From Alistipes timonensis JC136 (GTDB taxonomy: Bacteria > Bacteroidota > Bacteroidia > Bacteroidales > Rikenellaceae), in NCBI RefSeq assembly GCF_900107675.1, contig NZ_FNRI01000008.1, positions 62,001 through 126,000 of the forward strand: a stretch of 64,000 nucleotides of DNA, read 5' to 3'. Shown piece by piece: positions 8,091 through 16,030 of the stretch. Under the pieces are notes generated by a model. The model saw only the letters and a list, made by a program, of their open reading frames with translations, was not told the origin of the DNA and made no database searches. Each line of letters begins with the position of its first letter. Position 1 is the first letter of the stretch. A program made the translations under genes and the position numbers.

Positions 8091-9101
8091 TTATTTCTCC
8101 GTGGAGGAACGTATAACCATGTTCGCCGGAAGCACCACGTTTTCCGACGGCGCCATCGGGTTTTCAATTTTCGCGAGCAGCAGCCTGACCGTTTCTTCCG
8201 CCATCCGGTCCAACGGCTGTTCGACCGCCGTAATGCCCGGATGCACGAGCGTCGCCAGTTTCGTACCCGACATGCAGGCGATGGCCATATCGGCAGGAAT
8301 GGCGATGTTCCGTTCCTGCAACACCTTTTTAGCCCCTAACGCCTGCAATTCGGTAAAACAGAATACGGCGTTGCAGTCCACCCCCGAGTCGAGAATCCGG
8401 TTCATGGCCTCCGCACCGTCCTTTTCATCCACCCCCGCCGGGATGACCAGTTCAGGCCGGTAGTCGATTCCGTGTTTTTTCAGCACGTCGCGGTAAGCCC
8501 GCAGCCGTTCCGCGGTATTGCGGATATAGTCGGGACCCGCGAGATGCAGAATCCGGCGATACCCTTTATATATTAAATGCTCGACCAGGAAAAACGCCGA
8601 ATGGTAATCGTCGCTCCTCACGCTCGAACACTCCAGGTCGGCGACCGTGCGGTCGAAAAACACCATCGGGATACAACGGCGGATAAATCCGTTGTAAAAT
8701 TCGAGGTTGGCCCGGTGATGGCACGAACTGATCAGAATACCGTCGACACGATAGCTGTCGAAAATCTCGAAATTCGAACGCTCGGTCAGGAAATCTTCAT
8801 CCGAAAGCGTCAGGATGATCCGGTAACCGTACGGTTGCAGAATACGCTGCACGGTGGCGGTGAATTGCAGATAGAATGAGGTAACGGCCTCGGGAACCAC
8901 AATGCCGATGGTCTTGGCCCTGCGGTTGCGCAGATTCACGGCCATCTCGTTTTTCCGGTAGCCCATCTTTTCCGCCGTCTCCACCACTTTGCGTATCGTC
9001 TCCTCGCTAACATTCCAGGAGTCAGCCGACAAAGCCCGCGAAACCGTAGATTTCGAGATCCCGAGCACGTTGGCGATATCCTTAATGGTCACATACCTCA
9101 T
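8091..9101 (-). CDS. LacI family transcriptional regulator
   Basis: Cytoplasmic DNA-binding repressor responsive to a small molecule, probably a sugar or polyol. The 336-residue protein has the standard layout: N-terminal helix-turn-helix (TIKDIANVLGISKSTVSRAL, residues 5-24), hinge helix region, then a periplasmic-binding-protein-like sensor domain beginning around KTIGIVVPEAV. Such regulators are usually next to the genes they control. Here it is divergent from the FAD oxidoreductase gene, with three repeated palindrome-like sites in the gap. The effector is not evident from sequence. It is the only regulator seen beside this SusCD locus, which lacks an HTCS or an anti-sigma/ECF pair. Confidence 0.92.
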   Translation of the reverse strand: MRYVTIKDIANVLGISKSTVSRALSADSWNVSEETIRKVVETAEKMGYRKNEMAVNLRNRRAKTIGIVVPEAVTSFYLQFTATVQRILQPYGYRIILTLSDEDFLTERSNFEIFDSYRVDGILISSCHHRANLEFYNGFIRRCIPMVFFDRTVADLECSSVRSDDYHSAFFLVEHLIYKGYRRILHLAGPDYIRNTAERLRAYRDVLKKHGIDYRPELVIPAGVDEKDGAEAMNRILDSGVDCNAVFCFTELQALGAKKVLQERNIAIPADMAIACMSGTKLATLVHPGITAVEQPLDRMAEETVRLLLAKIENPMAPSENVVLPANMVIRSSTEK

Positions 9102-9125
9102 AATGATTCTTCATCTATCGTGGTT

Positions 9126-9156
9126 GAAAGATACGAATTATTATCCTGTTTTGCAA
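9126..9156 (-). promoter_or_regulatory. Promoter of the LacI-type gene
   Basis: On the minus strand TTGC (9153-9156) and TATCTTTC (9126-9133) are 19 bases apart, a near-consensus Bacteroidota promoter, and the ATG follows 24 bases after the -7 box. Confidence 0.6.
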
Positions 9157-9179
9157 TTTCAACACAGCGACAGTTGTTT

Positions 9180-9224
9180 GGGAACGGTTGCGGACGCCGG
9201 GAACGGTTGCGGGAATCGTTGCGG
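9180..9224. promoter_or_regulatory. Three tandem operator-like sites
   Basis: GGAACGGTTGC occurs at 9181-9191 and again at 9200-9210, and a variant GGAATCGTTGC lies at 9212-9222. The first two fit the pseudo-palindrome GnAACSGTTnC, as expected for a dimeric LacI-family repressor; the third deviates at one inner base. The sites lie 67-108 bases before the ATG of the FAD oxidoreductase gene and just upstream of the lacI promoter. Confidence 0.55.
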
Positions 9225-9288
9225 ACCTTAATTAACGAGAATGTAACACGATTCAGTTAATTTAGTGTCCGAATCAACCAACCCAACT

Positions 9289-11103
9289 ATGAATACAGAC
9301 AATTCGGTCTATGTGGCGGCATCGACCTTCGAAGACAAGGGAGGCTGGACCGCAGACCCGCAGTTTATGGAACAGATGGGGTCGAGCTACCTGATAGCGC
9401 ACGGGCTCGGACAGCCCGTAGACGACGCCCGGACACATTTCACCGTGCCGCAGGACGGCACATACAATCTTTTCGCGCGCACCCGCAACTGGACCGCCTG
9501 CTGGTCGGACCGGCCCTCGCCGGGCGTGTTCCGCATCCGGATCGACGACCGGGATACGGAGACGCTTTTCGGCGACGGAGCGGGTGAATGGCACTGGCAG
9601 GAGGGCGGAAGCATCTTCCTGACCAAAGGCACCCACCTATTGACATTACACGACACGACCGGATTCGACGGACGCTGCGACGCGATTCTCCTCACCGCCA
9701 CCGATCAACGGCCTGACGACTCGCTCGAAGGGCTCTTCGCCCTGCGCGGCCGGCTGATGCGGCTGCCGGACATGCCCGAAGACAAGGGCGAGTTCGGACT
9801 CGTGGTAGCCGGCGGCGGAGTAGCCGGCATGTGTGCGGCTATCGCGGCGGCGAGGGGGGGGGTGAAAGTCGCCCTCATACAAGACCGGAAGGTGCTCGGC
9901 GGCAACAACTCTTCCGAGGTCCGGGTAGGTCTCGGAGGCCGCCTGAACATCGGCAAATATCCTTCGCTGGGCTACCTGCTCAACGAATTCGGACCCGCCG
10001 CCAAAGGCAATGCACGCCCCGCAGAGGTCTATGAGGATGACAAAAAGCTGAATGCCGTCCTTGCCGAGGAGAACATCACCCTCTTCCTCGGCTACAAAGT
10101 CACCCGGGTCGGTAAGTCCGGTCCGCGCTCCATTTCGTCCGTCGTGGCGACCCGTGTGGACGATTACACAACGATCGGGATAAAGGGCCGGCTGTTCGCC
10201 GACTGCACCGGAGACGGAGCGCTCGGGGTGCTCGCCGGGGCGGAATGGCACATGGGACGCGACCCGAAAAGCCGCTACAACGAGCCTTCGGCGCCGGAAA
10301 CGGCCGACGGCATCACCCTCGGAGCCTCCGTGCAGTGGTACTGCCTCGAAGCGGACCGGCCCATGCCGTTTCCCGACATCGACTGGGGACTCCCGATCAG
10401 CGAGGAGACGGTGCAGAAAGTGCGCCGCGGCCAATGGTACTGGGAAGTCGGAATGGCCGAGGACCAGATGGCCGAGGCCGAGCGCATCCGCGATTACGGC
10501 ATGTACGTCGCCTATTCCAACTGGGCATATATCAAAAACCACGCATCGTTCCGGGACGAATACGCCAACAGCTACCTCGGCTGGATGGCGCACGTGGCCG
10601 GGAAGCGCGAAAGCCGCCGCCTCGTGGGCGAATTCGTGCTCCGGGAGCAGGACCTCACCGATTTCGTCGTCTACCCGGACGGCTGCGTAAGCACCTCCTG
10701 GTACATCGACAACCACGAACCGGACCCCGAAAACAGCAAACATTTCAGGGAGCCGTTCCTCTCGCGCGGCTGTCTGCGTCCGCTCGATTTCTACCCGATC
10801 CCCTACCGGTGCTTCTACTCCAAGGACCTCGACAACCTGTTCATGGCGGGGCGGAACATCTCCGTCAGCCACATCGCCCTCGGCACGACGCGCGTCATGC
10901 GCACTACGGCGATGATGGGCGAGGTCGTCGGACTGGCCGCCCGCGTATGCCTGCGGGAAGGGCTTCTGCCGCGCGACATCTACGAAAAAGCCTTCGACAA
11001 ACTCCGGGAACTGATGGGCAGGGGCGCCGGACGCACCGACGTGCCCTATTTGCAGGTCTATACGCTCATCGACACCACCGCAGCCCGCAGCGAAGAGTGC
11101 TAA
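9289..11103 (+). CDS. FAD-dependent oxidoreductase
   Basis: The 604-residue protein has an N-terminal beta-rich domain (about residues 1-150) that resembles a carbohydrate-binding-type sandwich. A large FAD-binding part then begins with the Rossmann motif AGGGVAGMCAA near residue 174, and RKVLGGNNSSEVR and ADCTGDGALG follow. This is the FAD_oxidored type often found beside sugar or polyol genes in Bacteroidota; the substrate is unknown. No signal peptide is visible. ATG 9289 is preferred; a GTG at 9265 would add eight residues. It is the first gene of the series behind the operator-like repeats. A G9 run at 9854-9862 lies just after the Rossmann motif. Confidence 0.85.
   Translation: MNTDNSVYVAASTFEDKGGWTADPQFMEQMGSSYLIAHGLGQPVDDARTHFTVPQDGTYNLFARTRNWTACWSDRPSPGVFRIRIDDRDTETLFGDGAGEWHWQEGGSIFLTKGTHLLTLHDTTGFDGRCDAILLTATDQRPDDSLEGLFALRGRLMRLPDMPEDKGEFGLVVAGGGVAGMCAAIAAARGGVKVALIQDRKVLGGNNSSEVRVGLGGRLNIGKYPSLGYLLNEFGPAAKGNARPAEVYEDDKKLNAVLAEENITLFLGYKVTRVGKSGPRSISSVVATRVDDYTTIGIKGRLFADCTGDGALGVLAGAEWHMGRDPKSRYNEPSAPETADGITLGASVQWYCLEADRPMPFPDIDWGLPISEETVQKVRRGQWYWEVGMAEDQMAEAERIRDYGMYVAYSNWAYIKNHASFRDEYANSYLGWMAHVAGKRESRRLVGEFVLREQDLTDFVVYPDGCVSTSWYIDNHEPDPENSKHFREPFLSRGCLRPLDFYPIPYRCFYSKDLDNLFMAGRNISVSHIALGTTRVMRTTAMMGEVVGLAARVCLREGLLPRDIYEKAFDKLRELMGRGAGRTDVPYLQVYTLIDTTAARSEEC
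9854..9862 (+). repeat. G9 homopolymer inside the FAD oxidoreductase gene
   Basis: Nine consecutive G encode part of Arg-Gly-Gly-Val right after the FAD-binding Rossmann motif. The frame is open across the run as written. Confidence 0.9.
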
Positions 11104-11127
11104 CCGACTGAAACACACACCAACGAC

Positions 11128-12741
11128 ATGAGCATAACAGACTGGATCATCATCCTTTTGTTCCTGGGAGGTCTTATCGCCATCGGCTTTGCCTTTTCCA
11201 AGAAAAACAAGGACCTCAAAGACTACTTCCTCGCCGGAAAATCGATGCCGACCTGGCTCGTGGTGTTCGCCGCCACGGGCACGTCCATCAGCGCCGGTAC
11301 GTTCGTGGGCTCTCCCGAGCTCGGATTCAACACCAACCTCACCTTCATCATGAGCTGCGTAGGAGCGGTGATCGGGGGCGTGGTGGTGGCCGCGCTTTTC
11401 CTGCCGAAACTCTACAATTCCAGGACCATCACCATCTACGGCTATATCGGCGACCGCTTCGGCGAAACGTCGAAACGGGCCACGAGCGTGATGTTCATCC
11501 TCGGCCAGCTCTTCACCTCGGGATCGAGGCTCTTCATCGCGGCGATCGCCGTGAGCGTCATCATCTTCGGGTCGATACACTTCCGGTTCCTGATGTACTC
11601 CATCGTCATCCTCGGCGTCGTGAGCACGATCTACACCATGGCCGGCGGCATCAAGGGACTGCTCTACATCGACGCGATACAGATCATGCTGGTCATCGGC
11701 TCCGGACTCGTCGCCCTCATCATCGTCTTCCTCGCCCTCCACGACACGATGTCCCTCTCCGAGATATTCGCCTCGCTGCAAAACGGCATGGTAAAAGCTC
11801 CGGCGCAGCCCGAATACGCCATGGCGGCCGACGGGACCCTGAGCGGCTGGATTCCGGGCAGCAAGATACAGCTCGTGGACCCGCGTTTCCGGTTCGACGT
11901 TCCCTACAACCTGATCGGCGCACTCGGCGCTTACGCCTTTTTCAAGGTGGCCCAGTTCTCCACCGACCACGAGTTCGTCCAGCGGCAGCTCACCTGCAAA
12001 AGCGTCCGGAAAGCCGGCGTGTCGCTCGTATGGTCGCAACTTCTGGCCATTCCCATCGTCCTGATCTTCCTGCTGATCGGCACCCTGCTGTACGTCCGCT
12101 ACATCAACGACCCGGCCTCCGCCGTCGGAGCCGGCGTATTCACCGACGCCCGCGACATCTTCCCGCAATTCATCTGCAACAGCATCCCCGCGGGCGTGCG
12201 CGGTCTGATGGTGGTCGGGCTTCTCGCAGCGGCGCTGTCGAGCTTCAACTCGGCGATCAACGCCATGGCCAGCAGTTTCGTATCCGACCTCTACCTTCCG
12301 ATCCGCAAGAGCCGGGGCAAGGCGATCAGCGGCGATGCGGACCAGATGGCGGCCTCCCGGAAGATGGTGGTGCTGATGGGCGTCCTGCTGACCTCGTTCG
12401 CCATCGTCACGGCCGTGATGCAGCAGACCAGCGGACTCAACCTCGTGGATTTCGCCACCGGCGTAATGTGCTTCTCCTACGCCGGAATGATGGGCGTGTT
12501 CATCACGGCCCTCTTCACCAAACGGGGCAACACGCGGAGCGTCATCGCCGCCCTCGTCCTCGGACTTCTCACGGTGCTCTTCCTCCAACCCTACATCTTC
12601 GGGCCCGTGACCGAGGCGCTCTTCGGACGCGAACTGTTCCTCGCCTGGCCCTGGTGGTGTCCCATCGGCGTATCCGTCAGTCTTCTGGTGTGCCTCAGCG
12701 GCAAACCCGACCCTAAAACAAATCCACAAGCAACAATATGA
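11128..12741 (+). CDS. Sodium:solute symporter (SSS/SLC5 family)
   Basis: Inner-membrane sodium-coupled uptake protein of 537 residues with about 13-14 hydrophobic helices. The start DWIIILLFLGGLIAIGFAF and the DYFLAGKSMPTWLVVFAATG segment are typical of the family, whose members import sugars, inositol, sialic acid or amino acids. Its position between an oxidoreductase and a dehydrogenase/kinase pair suggests a neutral sugar or polyol as cargo. Its stop overlaps the next start (ATGA), so it should be translationally coupled to the zinc dehydrogenase. Confidence 0.9.
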   Translation: MSITDWIIILLFLGGLIAIGFAFSKKNKDLKDYFLAGKSMPTWLVVFAATGTSISAGTFVGSPELGFNTNLTFIMSCVGAVIGGVVVAALFLPKLYNSRTITIYGYIGDRFGETSKRATSVMFILGQLFTSGSRLFIAAIAVSVIIFGSIHFRFLMYSIVILGVVSTIYTMAGGIKGLLYIDAIQIMLVIGSGLVALIIVFLALHDTMSLSEIFASLQNGMVKAPAQPEYAMAADGTLSGWIPGSKIQLVDPRFRFDVPYNLIGALGAYAFFKVAQFSTDHEFVQRQLTCKSVRKAGVSLVWSQLLAIPIVLIFLLIGTLLYVRYINDPASAVGAGVFTDARDIFPQFICNSIPAGVRGLMVVGLLAAALSSFNSAINAMASSFVSDLYLPIRKSRGKAISGDADQMAASRKMVVLMGVLLTSFAIVTAVMQQTSGLNLVDFATGVMCFSYAGMMGVFITALFTKRGNTRSVIAALVLGLLTVLFLQPYIFGPVTEALFGRELFLAWPWWCPIGVSVSLLVCLSGKPDPKTNPQATI

Positions 12742-13772
12742 GACAAGCAGTACTGACCGCCCCGGAACGGATCGAATTCCGGGAGGTCCCGGACCTCACC
12801 GCCGCACAGTTGGGTGAGGACGAAATACTAATCCGCATCAAAAAAATCGGCATCTGCGGCAGCGAGATTCACTCCTACCACGGCGAGCACCCGGCGACAT
12901 TCTACCCCGTGGTGCAGGGACACGAATATTCCGGCATCGTCACGGCCGTCGGCTCCAAGGTCACCCGATGCAAACCGGGCGACAAGGTGACGGCCCGTCC
13001 TCAACTCACCTGCGGCCAATGCGCCCCCTGCCGCCGGGGCCAGTACAACGTCTGCGAGAACCTCCGGGTGCAGGCATTCCAGGCCGACGGAGCCGCACAG
13101 GACTATTTCATCGTTCCGGAGGAGCGGCTCGTCAAACTGCCTGAAACCTTCTCGCTCGAATACGGCGCGATGATCGAACCGGCCGCCGTAGGGGCGCACG
13201 CCACCTCGCGCGCGGGAGACCTCACGGGCAAAAATGTGGTGGTTTCCGGAGCCGGCACGATCGGCAACCTCGTGGCGCAGTTCGCCCTCGCCCGCGGTGC
13301 GCGCAGGGTACTCATCACCGACGTAAGCGATTACCGGCTGGAAACCGCCCGCCGGTGCGGCGTCGCCGACACCCTCAACGTGGCGAAAACCCCGCTGAAA
13401 GAGGGCATGAAAGCGGTTTTCGGCGACGAAGGTTTTCAGGTGGGGTTCGAGGTCGCCGGCGTGGAGTCCTCCATCCGTCCGCTGATGGAGTGCGCGGAGA
13501 AAGGCGGCACGATCGTCGTCGTGGCGGTTTTCGCCAAAGATCCGGCCCTCAGCATGTTCTTCCTCGGGGAACACGAACTCATCCTCGCAGGAACCATGAT
13601 GTACCGCCATGAAGACTACCTGACCGCCGTCGGGGAAATAGCCTCCAGCAAGGTCACCCTCGCCCCGCTCGTGACCGACCGCTTCGCCTTCGAACAGTAC
13701 GACGAAGCCTACCGGTTCATCGCCCGGAACCAGGAAAAATGCATGAAGGTCATCATAGACCTCGAACAATAA
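12738..13772 (+). CDS. Zinc-dependent medium-chain dehydrogenase (sorbitol/threonine dehydrogenase-like)
   Basis: Cytoplasmic NAD(P)-dependent alcohol dehydrogenase of 344 residues. Catalytic zinc ligands are visible as C40 (GICGSEIH) and the GHEYSG motif near residue 62. The structural zinc cluster CGQCAPCRRGQYNVC follows near residue 94, and the Rossmann motif GAGTIGNLVAQ lies near residue 170. These features fit polyol dehydrogenases (sorbitol, idonate or galactitol types) that make a ketose. The start codon overlaps the symporter stop by four bases, and the kinase gene follows after 19 bases, so oxidation of an imported polyol followed by phosphorylation is a natural reading. Confidence 0.88.
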   Translation: MRQAVLTAPERIEFREVPDLTAAQLGEDEILIRIKKIGICGSEIHSYHGEHPATFYPVVQGHEYSGIVTAVGSKVTRCKPGDKVTARPQLTCGQCAPCRRGQYNVCENLRVQAFQADGAAQDYFIVPEERLVKLPETFSLEYGAMIEPAAVGAHATSRAGDLTGKNVVVSGAGTIGNLVAQFALARGARRVLITDVSDYRLETARRCGVADTLNVAKTPLKEGMKAVFGDEGFQVGFEVAGVESSIRPLMECAEKGGTIVVVAVFAKDPALSMFFLGEHELILAGTMMYRHEDYLTAVGEIASSKVTLAPLVTDRFAFEQYDEAYRFIARNQEKCMKVIIDLEQ

Positions 13773-13791
13773 TCCCCAAACGACAGCTACG

Positions 13792-14655
13792 ATGAACAGG
13801 CCTAAAATAATGGGAATCGGGGAACTCGTCTGGGACCTGCTGCCCGACGGCAGGCAGCTCGGAGGAGCTCCGGTCAATTTCGCCTACTGGTGCAACCGGC
13901 TCGGCGCGGAAGGCTACCCGGTGAGCGCCGTCGGCAGCGACGACCTCGGACGGGAGGCTTTCGACCGACTGGCCGCGACGGGACTCGATCTCGGTTACGT
14001 GCAGCGCAACGCCCTGCCGACCGGACGGGTCAACGTGACGCTCTCGGGGAACGGCATTCCCGAATACGACATCGTCGCAGGGGTGGCCTGGGACGCGCTG
14101 GAAGCGGACGCCGGGACCCTCGAACTCGCAGCACGGGCCGACGCCGTCTGCTGGGGTTCGCTTGCCCAGCGGTCGGAAACGTCGCGCCGGGCGATCGCCT
14201 CCATCCTCGAAGCCACCCGTCCGGAGTGCCTGAAAGTATTCGACATCAACATCCGCCAGCACTGGTACAGCCGGGAAATCGTCACCGCCTCGCTCGGGCA
14301 AGCCGACGTGCTGAAACTCAACGAAGACGAACTGCCGCTCGTGGCGTCGCTGCTCGGCACCGGAAAGTCCGGTGCGGAGGCGATCGCGGAACTCGTCCGG
14401 GCATTCTCGCTGCGGTACGTCGTCTACACCGCCGGCGCCGACCACAGCGAGATACACGGAGCCGAAGGGCTTCTTTCCCGCATCCCGACGCCGGAAATCG
14501 AGGTTGCCGACACGGTTGGCGCCGGCGATTCGTTCACGGCAGCTTTCATAACCTCCCTCCTGCAAGGCGAACCGGTAGCCGCATCCCACCGAAAAGCAGT
14601 GGAAACGGCCGCCAAGGTCTGCACGGTGCACGGAGCAATACCCCGACCGCAATGA
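13792..14655 (+). CDS. PfkB family carbohydrate kinase, fructokinase-like
   Basis: ATP-dependent sugar kinase of the ribokinase fold, 287 residues. The N-terminal GELVWDLLPDGRQLGGAPVNFAY closely resembles the start of bacterial fructokinases. The C-terminal DTVGAGDSFTAAF motif provides the anion hole and the catalytic aspartate. The length is slightly short for the family but both ends are present. It probably phosphorylates the ketose formed by the preceding dehydrogenase. The gene overlaps the following phosphatase start by four bases (ATGA). Confidence 0.88.
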   Translation: MNRPKIMGIGELVWDLLPDGRQLGGAPVNFAYWCNRLGAEGYPVSAVGSDDLGREAFDRLAATGLDLGYVQRNALPTGRVNVTLSGNGIPEYDIVAGVAWDALEADAGTLELAARADAVCWGSLAQRSETSRRAIASILEATRPECLKVFDINIRQHWYSREIVTASLGQADVLKLNEDELPLVASLLGTGKSGAEAIAELVRAFSLRYVVYTAGADHSEIHGAEGLLSRIPTPEIEVADTVGAGDSFTAAFITSLLQGEPVAASHRKAVETAAKVCTVHGAIPRPQ

Positions 14656-15974
14656 AACGGCCCCTCCTGATCCTGTCCGCATGCCTGTGCGCCCTCGCAG
14701 CGGCCGTATCCTGCTCGTCCGGCCTGCGGACCGCCGACGGAGAATCCGTCCCGGACCGGGTGATGGGCGTATACCTCCCCTATCCAGAGACGGTCGCCCC
14801 GTCCCCCGGCGCACCGGAGGGTTACGAGACGTTCTACATCAGCCACTACGGCCGGCATGGATCGAGATACCTGCTCTACGACTCCCAATACGCTTTTGTC
14901 CGCGACGTACTTTCCCGGGCGGCTGCCGACGGCAAGCTCACGCCATCGGGTCAGAAAGCCCTTGCGGATTTTCTCGAAGCCTATCCGCAGTTCGAAGGCC
15001 GGGCCGGGATGCTGACCCGAATCGGAGCGGCCCAGCACCGGGCGATCGCCCGGAGGATGGCCGAACGGCACCCGTCCGCATTCGCCCCGGAAGCCGCCGT
15101 AAGGGCCTCGACATCAGCCACCGCCCGCACGCAGGAGAGCATGGAGGCATTCTGCGCAGCGTTGCAGACATGTCGTCCATCCCTGCGGATAACGTGCGCC
15201 GAGGACGCCGCGCTCAACCCCTATTCGGCCGGTTCCGGCATCCCGACGGAGTACGACCTGAGGGTGAAAAGCCCGGAGGCGGAATGGCGGCCCGATTTCG
15301 AGACTTTCTGCCGGCAGCAGATCGACGCGGAGCGTTTCGCCGCACGCATCTTCACCGACACGGACTACGCCGCAGGGCTCTGCGACCTCACCGACCTCGA
15401 ACGGGGCGCCTTTTACCTCGCCGTCCATTTCAGGGGATGCGGAATCGCCGCCGACTGGCTGCGGCTCTTCACCCTCGACGAACTGTGCACCCTCGCCGCG
15501 TGCGACGCCTACACGTTCTACATGGAGAAAGGCCCCGCTGCCGAAACGTCCGACCGCACCTGGGCCCTTTCCGCCCATATTCTCGACAAAATGCTGACGG
15601 ATGCGGAGCAAGACATCGCCGACGGCACGGCGGCCAACCTCCGCTTCGGACACGACGGCTGCATCATGGCGCTGCTGACGCTCATGGGAGCCGACGGATG
15701 GACCGCGACGGCCGCCACCCAGGAAGAGATCGCCCGTGCATGGGACGTATCGCAGATCCCGATGGCCTGCAACCTCCAATGGATATTCTACCGCCCCGTA
15801 TCGGGCGAAGGAGAGCCGCTCGTGCGGACGCTCCTCAACGAACGTCCGCTGCGGCTCCCCGTCACCGACCCGGAAGGGATGTGCGCATGGAGCGACCTGA
15901 AACGATACCTCGCGGAGAGGTGCGACACCGCTTTCGCGGTACTGAACAAAGACCGAACACCAAACAACCTTTAA
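14652..15974 (+). CDS. Histidine acid phosphatase-family lipoprotein (possibly phytase/MINPP-like)
   Basis: Exported phosphomonoesterase of 440 residues. A lipoprotein signal peptide ends in AAVSC with the acylated cysteine at residue 21. The catalytic RHGSR motif is at residues 68-72 (H69 nucleophile) and the second-half HD motif (RFGHDG) is near residue 333, the two hallmarks of branch 2 histidine phosphatases. That branch includes phytases and multiple inositol polyphosphate phosphatases, as well as glucose-1-phosphatases and broad acid phosphatases, so the substrate is left open. Surface or periplasmic location beside SusCD suggests it strips phosphate from an imported nutrient. Start ATG 14652 overlaps the kinase stop. 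Confidence 0.85.
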   Translation: MKRPLLILSACLCALAAAVSCSSGLRTADGESVPDRVMGVYLPYPETVAPSPGAPEGYETFYISHYGRHGSRYLLYDSQYAFVRDVLSRAAADGKLTPSGQKALADFLEAYPQFEGRAGMLTRIGAAQHRAIARRMAERHPSAFAPEAAVRASTSATARTQESMEAFCAALQTCRPSLRITCAEDAALNPYSAGSGIPTEYDLRVKSPEAEWRPDFETFCRQQIDAERFAARIFTDTDYAAGLCDLTDLERGAFYLAVHFRGCGIAADWLRLFTLDELCTLAACDAYTFYMEKGPAAETSDRTWALSAHILDKMLTDAEQDIADGTAANLRFGHDGCIMALLTLMGADGWTATAATQEEIARAWDVSQIPMACNLQWIFYRPVSGEGEPLVRTLLNERPLRLPVTDPEGMCAWSDLKRYLAERCDTAFAVLNKDRTPNNL

Positions 15975-16030
15975 CGCTATTATTAACCGGAGCAGAGTTT
16001 TACACGACCTCTGTCAAAAAAACGATCAAG

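Noticed and set aside
9646..12729. Open frame of over 1000 codons on the minus strand
   Set aside because: It runs antisense to the FAD oxidoreductase and symporter genes, whose protein motifs are clear. The translated minus strand is rich in His, Asp, Glu and Arg without domains, as expected from codon bias in GC-rich DNA.
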